From: Clostridiales bacterium | GTDB lineage: Bacteria > Bacillota > Clostridia > Christensenellales > Christensenellaceae | Reading direction: 5' to 3' | Assembly (NCBI GenBank): GCA_003343685.1 | Contig: QAKS01000023.1 | Span: 1-5,703, forward strand | Length of the DNA stretch: 5,703 bases | Shown here: in pieces, positions 4,156 through 5,703 of the stretch | How positions within the stretch are numbered: position 1 is the stretch's first letter | How the letters are laid out: every line of letters starts with the position of its first letter | Program-made: the position numbers and the translations under genes | The notes under the pieces: generated by a model | Seen by the model: only the letters and a program-made list of their open reading frames with translations | Told to the model about the DNA's origin: nothing | The model's database searches: none

Positions 4156-5703
4156 TTACTCCTCCCGGTGCATCCGGAAATTGCCTTTGATGAAAGGAGA
4201 AAGACGAATGGCATCGCTGCATTTCAAAGAGGCGTCGACCTCCATAGACGTTTCCTCATAGCGGACGTCCATCTCTATGGCGACGCGCCGAAGCTCTGCA
4301 AGTTCCGCCCCTTTGTCATAGCCCAAAGAGAGGTGGACATCAATGGACGGCGGACGAAGAGCTTTTTCCGCCGCGGCAGTGAGGCGCTCCAGCCCTTCTC
4401 CCGTTTTTGCGGAGACGGCGAGGGCGCCGGCGGGGACGTTGGAGCCGTCCGCATCGCATTTGTTATATACGTCCACAACGGGGCGGCCGCAGCGCAGGTC
4501 AGCGAGGACACTTTTCGTCGTGGCGGCGTGTCTGTCGGCATCCGGATCGGTAGAATCTATAATATTCAAAAGTAAATCCGCCGTTGTCGCCTCTTCCAAT
4601 GTGGACGAAAATGCGTCTACAAGGTCGTGGGGCAATTTTTCGATAAAGCCCACCGTGTCTGTCAGAAGGGCGGGCTTGCCGGAGGGCAGCGAAATGCGGC
4701 GGACGACGGGGTCCAGCGTGGCAAATAGCTGGTTTTCCACATAGACCGATGAGCCGGACAGGGCGTTTAAAAGGCTGCTTTTCCCCGCATTGGTATAGCC
4801 GACGAGGGCAATTCGGGGGACGGCATTTTTTTCCCGCGTCTGCCGCCGAAGCTCTCTTTGAGATGCCAGCCGGGCGATTTCCTGCTTCAGCTCATAAATC
4901 CGCCGCCGTATCCGCCGCCGGTCCTGTTCTATTTTCGATTCGCCGGGGCCGCGAGTGCCGATGCCTGCGCCGAGACGGGAGAGAGAGGTTCCCTCGCCCA
5001 TCAGACGGGGCAGGGTATACTGGAGCTGTGCCAGCTCTACCTGCAGCTTTCCTTCTTTCGTTTTGGCCCGCCCCGCAAAGATATCGAGAATCAGCGCCGT
5101 CCTGTCTACTATTTTTATGCCGAGAACCTCCTCCAGATTCCGTTCCTCAATGGGGGAAAGCTCATCGTTAATGATCGCAAGGTCGGCGTCTGCCGCGGCC
5201 GCGAGCAGAGACAGGTCGTGCGCCTTGCCCTTGCCGATGTAAAAGCCGCCGTCCCGCGGTCTGTTCTGTACCTGACAGGAGACAACCTCCGCGCCGGCAG
5301 TTTCCGCAAGCCGCGTCAGCTCCGACATGGACGACTCGTCTGCATTGAGGCCCACAAGTATGGCCCGCTCCTTTTTTTCGCCGGTGTCCCGAAGGCGTAT
5401 GTAATCCGATATGCGCGCGGTGGCGTTTTCAATCTCTAAAAGCAGCGCCCGATGAGGAATTCTGTCCATGCGAAAAGGTCCGAACAAATTCATTTCGCCG
5501 GGCGTTGCTCCGATAATTCCCACAGACATGCCGGTGGCCTTGCCGTCCTTTACGGAGATGGCGGCCATAGCATCCATACGGGAGGAGAGAAGCGTACCGG
5601 AATCCACAGACGACAGCATGGGGGATCCGCCGGGATGGGTGTGGATGCAGCGCGCACCCGAAAGTCCCAGACCTGCGCGGCGTTTTCTGATGCGCGGCAG
5701 GGA
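4156..5703 (-). CDS. hflX: GTPase HflX with JAMM-like N-terminal extension (5' end outside window)
   Basis: The frame is open to the window edge, giving 515 residues without the true start; an internal ATG at 5619 is not the start because clear homologous-looking sequence continues before it. Residues here count from the window edge. Residues 1 to about 105 belong to an extension absent from the 426-residue E. coli HflX and contain H21-T-H23-x7-S31-x2-D34, a JAMM metal-site pattern. The HflX N-terminal domain follows from about 110 ('[11 protein letters not shown]'), then the Gly-rich linker (about 235-262, including '[15 protein letters not shown]') and an Arg/Glu-rich helix. The GTPase domain has G1 'GYTNAGKSS' (302-310), 'LFATLDP' (326-332), G3 'DTVGF' (349-353), G4 'NKCD' (414-417) and G5 'SAK' (431-433). 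HflX binds the 50S subunit and splits stalled ribosomes, notably under heat stress. All GTP-binding motifs look intact. No good terminator follows the stop, so some readthrough into the next gene is possible. Confidence 0.95.
   Translation of the reverse strand, partial: SLPRIRKRRAGLGLSGARCIHTHPGGSPMLSSVDSGTLLSSRMDAMAAISVKDGKATGMSVGIIGATPGEMNLFGPFRMDRIPHRALLLEIENATARISDYIRLRDTGEKKERAILVGLNADESSMSELTRLAETAGAEVVSCQVQNRPRDGGFYIGKGKAHDLSLLAAAADADLAIINDELSPIEERNLEEVLGIKIVDRTALILDIFAGRAKTKEGKLQVELAQLQYTLPRLMGEGTSLSRLGAGIGTRGPGESKIEQDRRRIRRRIYELKQEIARLASQRELRRQTREKNAVPRIALVGYTNAGKSSLLNALSGSSVYVENQLFATLDPVVRRISLPSGKPALLTDTVGFIEKLPHDLVDAFSSTLEEATTADLLLNIIDSTDPDADRHAATTKSVLADLRCGRPVVDVYNKCDADGSNVPAGALAVSAKTGEGLERLTAAAEKALRPPSIDVHLSLGYDKGAELAELRRVAIEMDVRYEETSMEVDASLKCSDAIRLSPFIKGNFRMHREE

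Noticed and set aside
4145..4165. Inverted repeat at the end of hflX as a terminator
   Set aside because: GGAG and GTAAA arms pair with their complements only with a 2-base bulge and almost no loop, and no proper T-run follows on the minus strand.
4056..4214. N-terminal extension of the membrane protein to 4214
   Set aside because: It would overlap the end of hflX and the gene's own promoter, and the AAGGAGA site lies exactly before the ATG at 4055.
4749..5439. Several plus-strand open frames opposite hflX
   Set aside because: They are complements of conserved HflX GTPase and linker motifs and have no start signals or recognisable domains.

Overview
The window looks like chromosome from a low-GC-lineage Gram-positive anaerobe, most likely a clostridium of the Lachnospiraceae or a related family. 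The reasons are a class B sortase, a perfect CIRCE operator, strong GGAGG-type ribosome binding sites, sigma-A type promoters, a radical SAM enzyme of the PflX/COG1313 type and an N-terminally extended HflX. The genus cannot be fixed from the sequence alone. There are no tRNA, rRNA, CRISPR or insertion sequence signals.

Left part (1-2503, + strand): the window opens in the last 68 codons of a GGDEF-domain protein. A well-formed extended -10 promoter (220-248) follows and drives a compact three-gene operon: class B sortase (277-1107), a PflX-like radical SAM protein (1114-1995) and the RNA 2',3'-cyclic phosphodiesterase ThpR (1997-2503). Gaps of 6 bp and 1 bp indicate cotranscription and probable translational coupling.

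Middle (2504-3245): a 228-bp intergenic region carries a textbook CIRCE element for the HrcA repressor and a long leader. The leader can fold a GC-rich hairpin and a second helix covering the Shine-Dalgarno of the next gene, an Hsp20 small heat-shock protein (2732-3166). The hsp20 gene ends in a strong intrinsic terminator. A second inverted repeat next to it serves the convergent gene on the other strand.

Right part (3246-5703, - strand): a four-helix membrane protein of unknown function with a Pro/Gln/Tyr-rich cytoplasmic-type tail (3255-4055) has its own promoter and a palindrome in its leader. Upstream of it, hflX (4156 to beyond 5703) encodes a ribosome-associated GTPase whose start lies outside the window.

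The most notable observation is that the visible part of the HflX N-terminal extension carries a complete JAMM/MPN metal-binding signature (HTH-x7-S-x2-D), the kind found in RadC and JAB-domain proteins. The second is the apparent two-layer heat control of hsp20: CIRCE plus a possible RNA thermosensor over the ribosome binding site. HflX and Hsp20 are both heat or translation-stress proteins, but they lie on opposite strands and are not in one operon.
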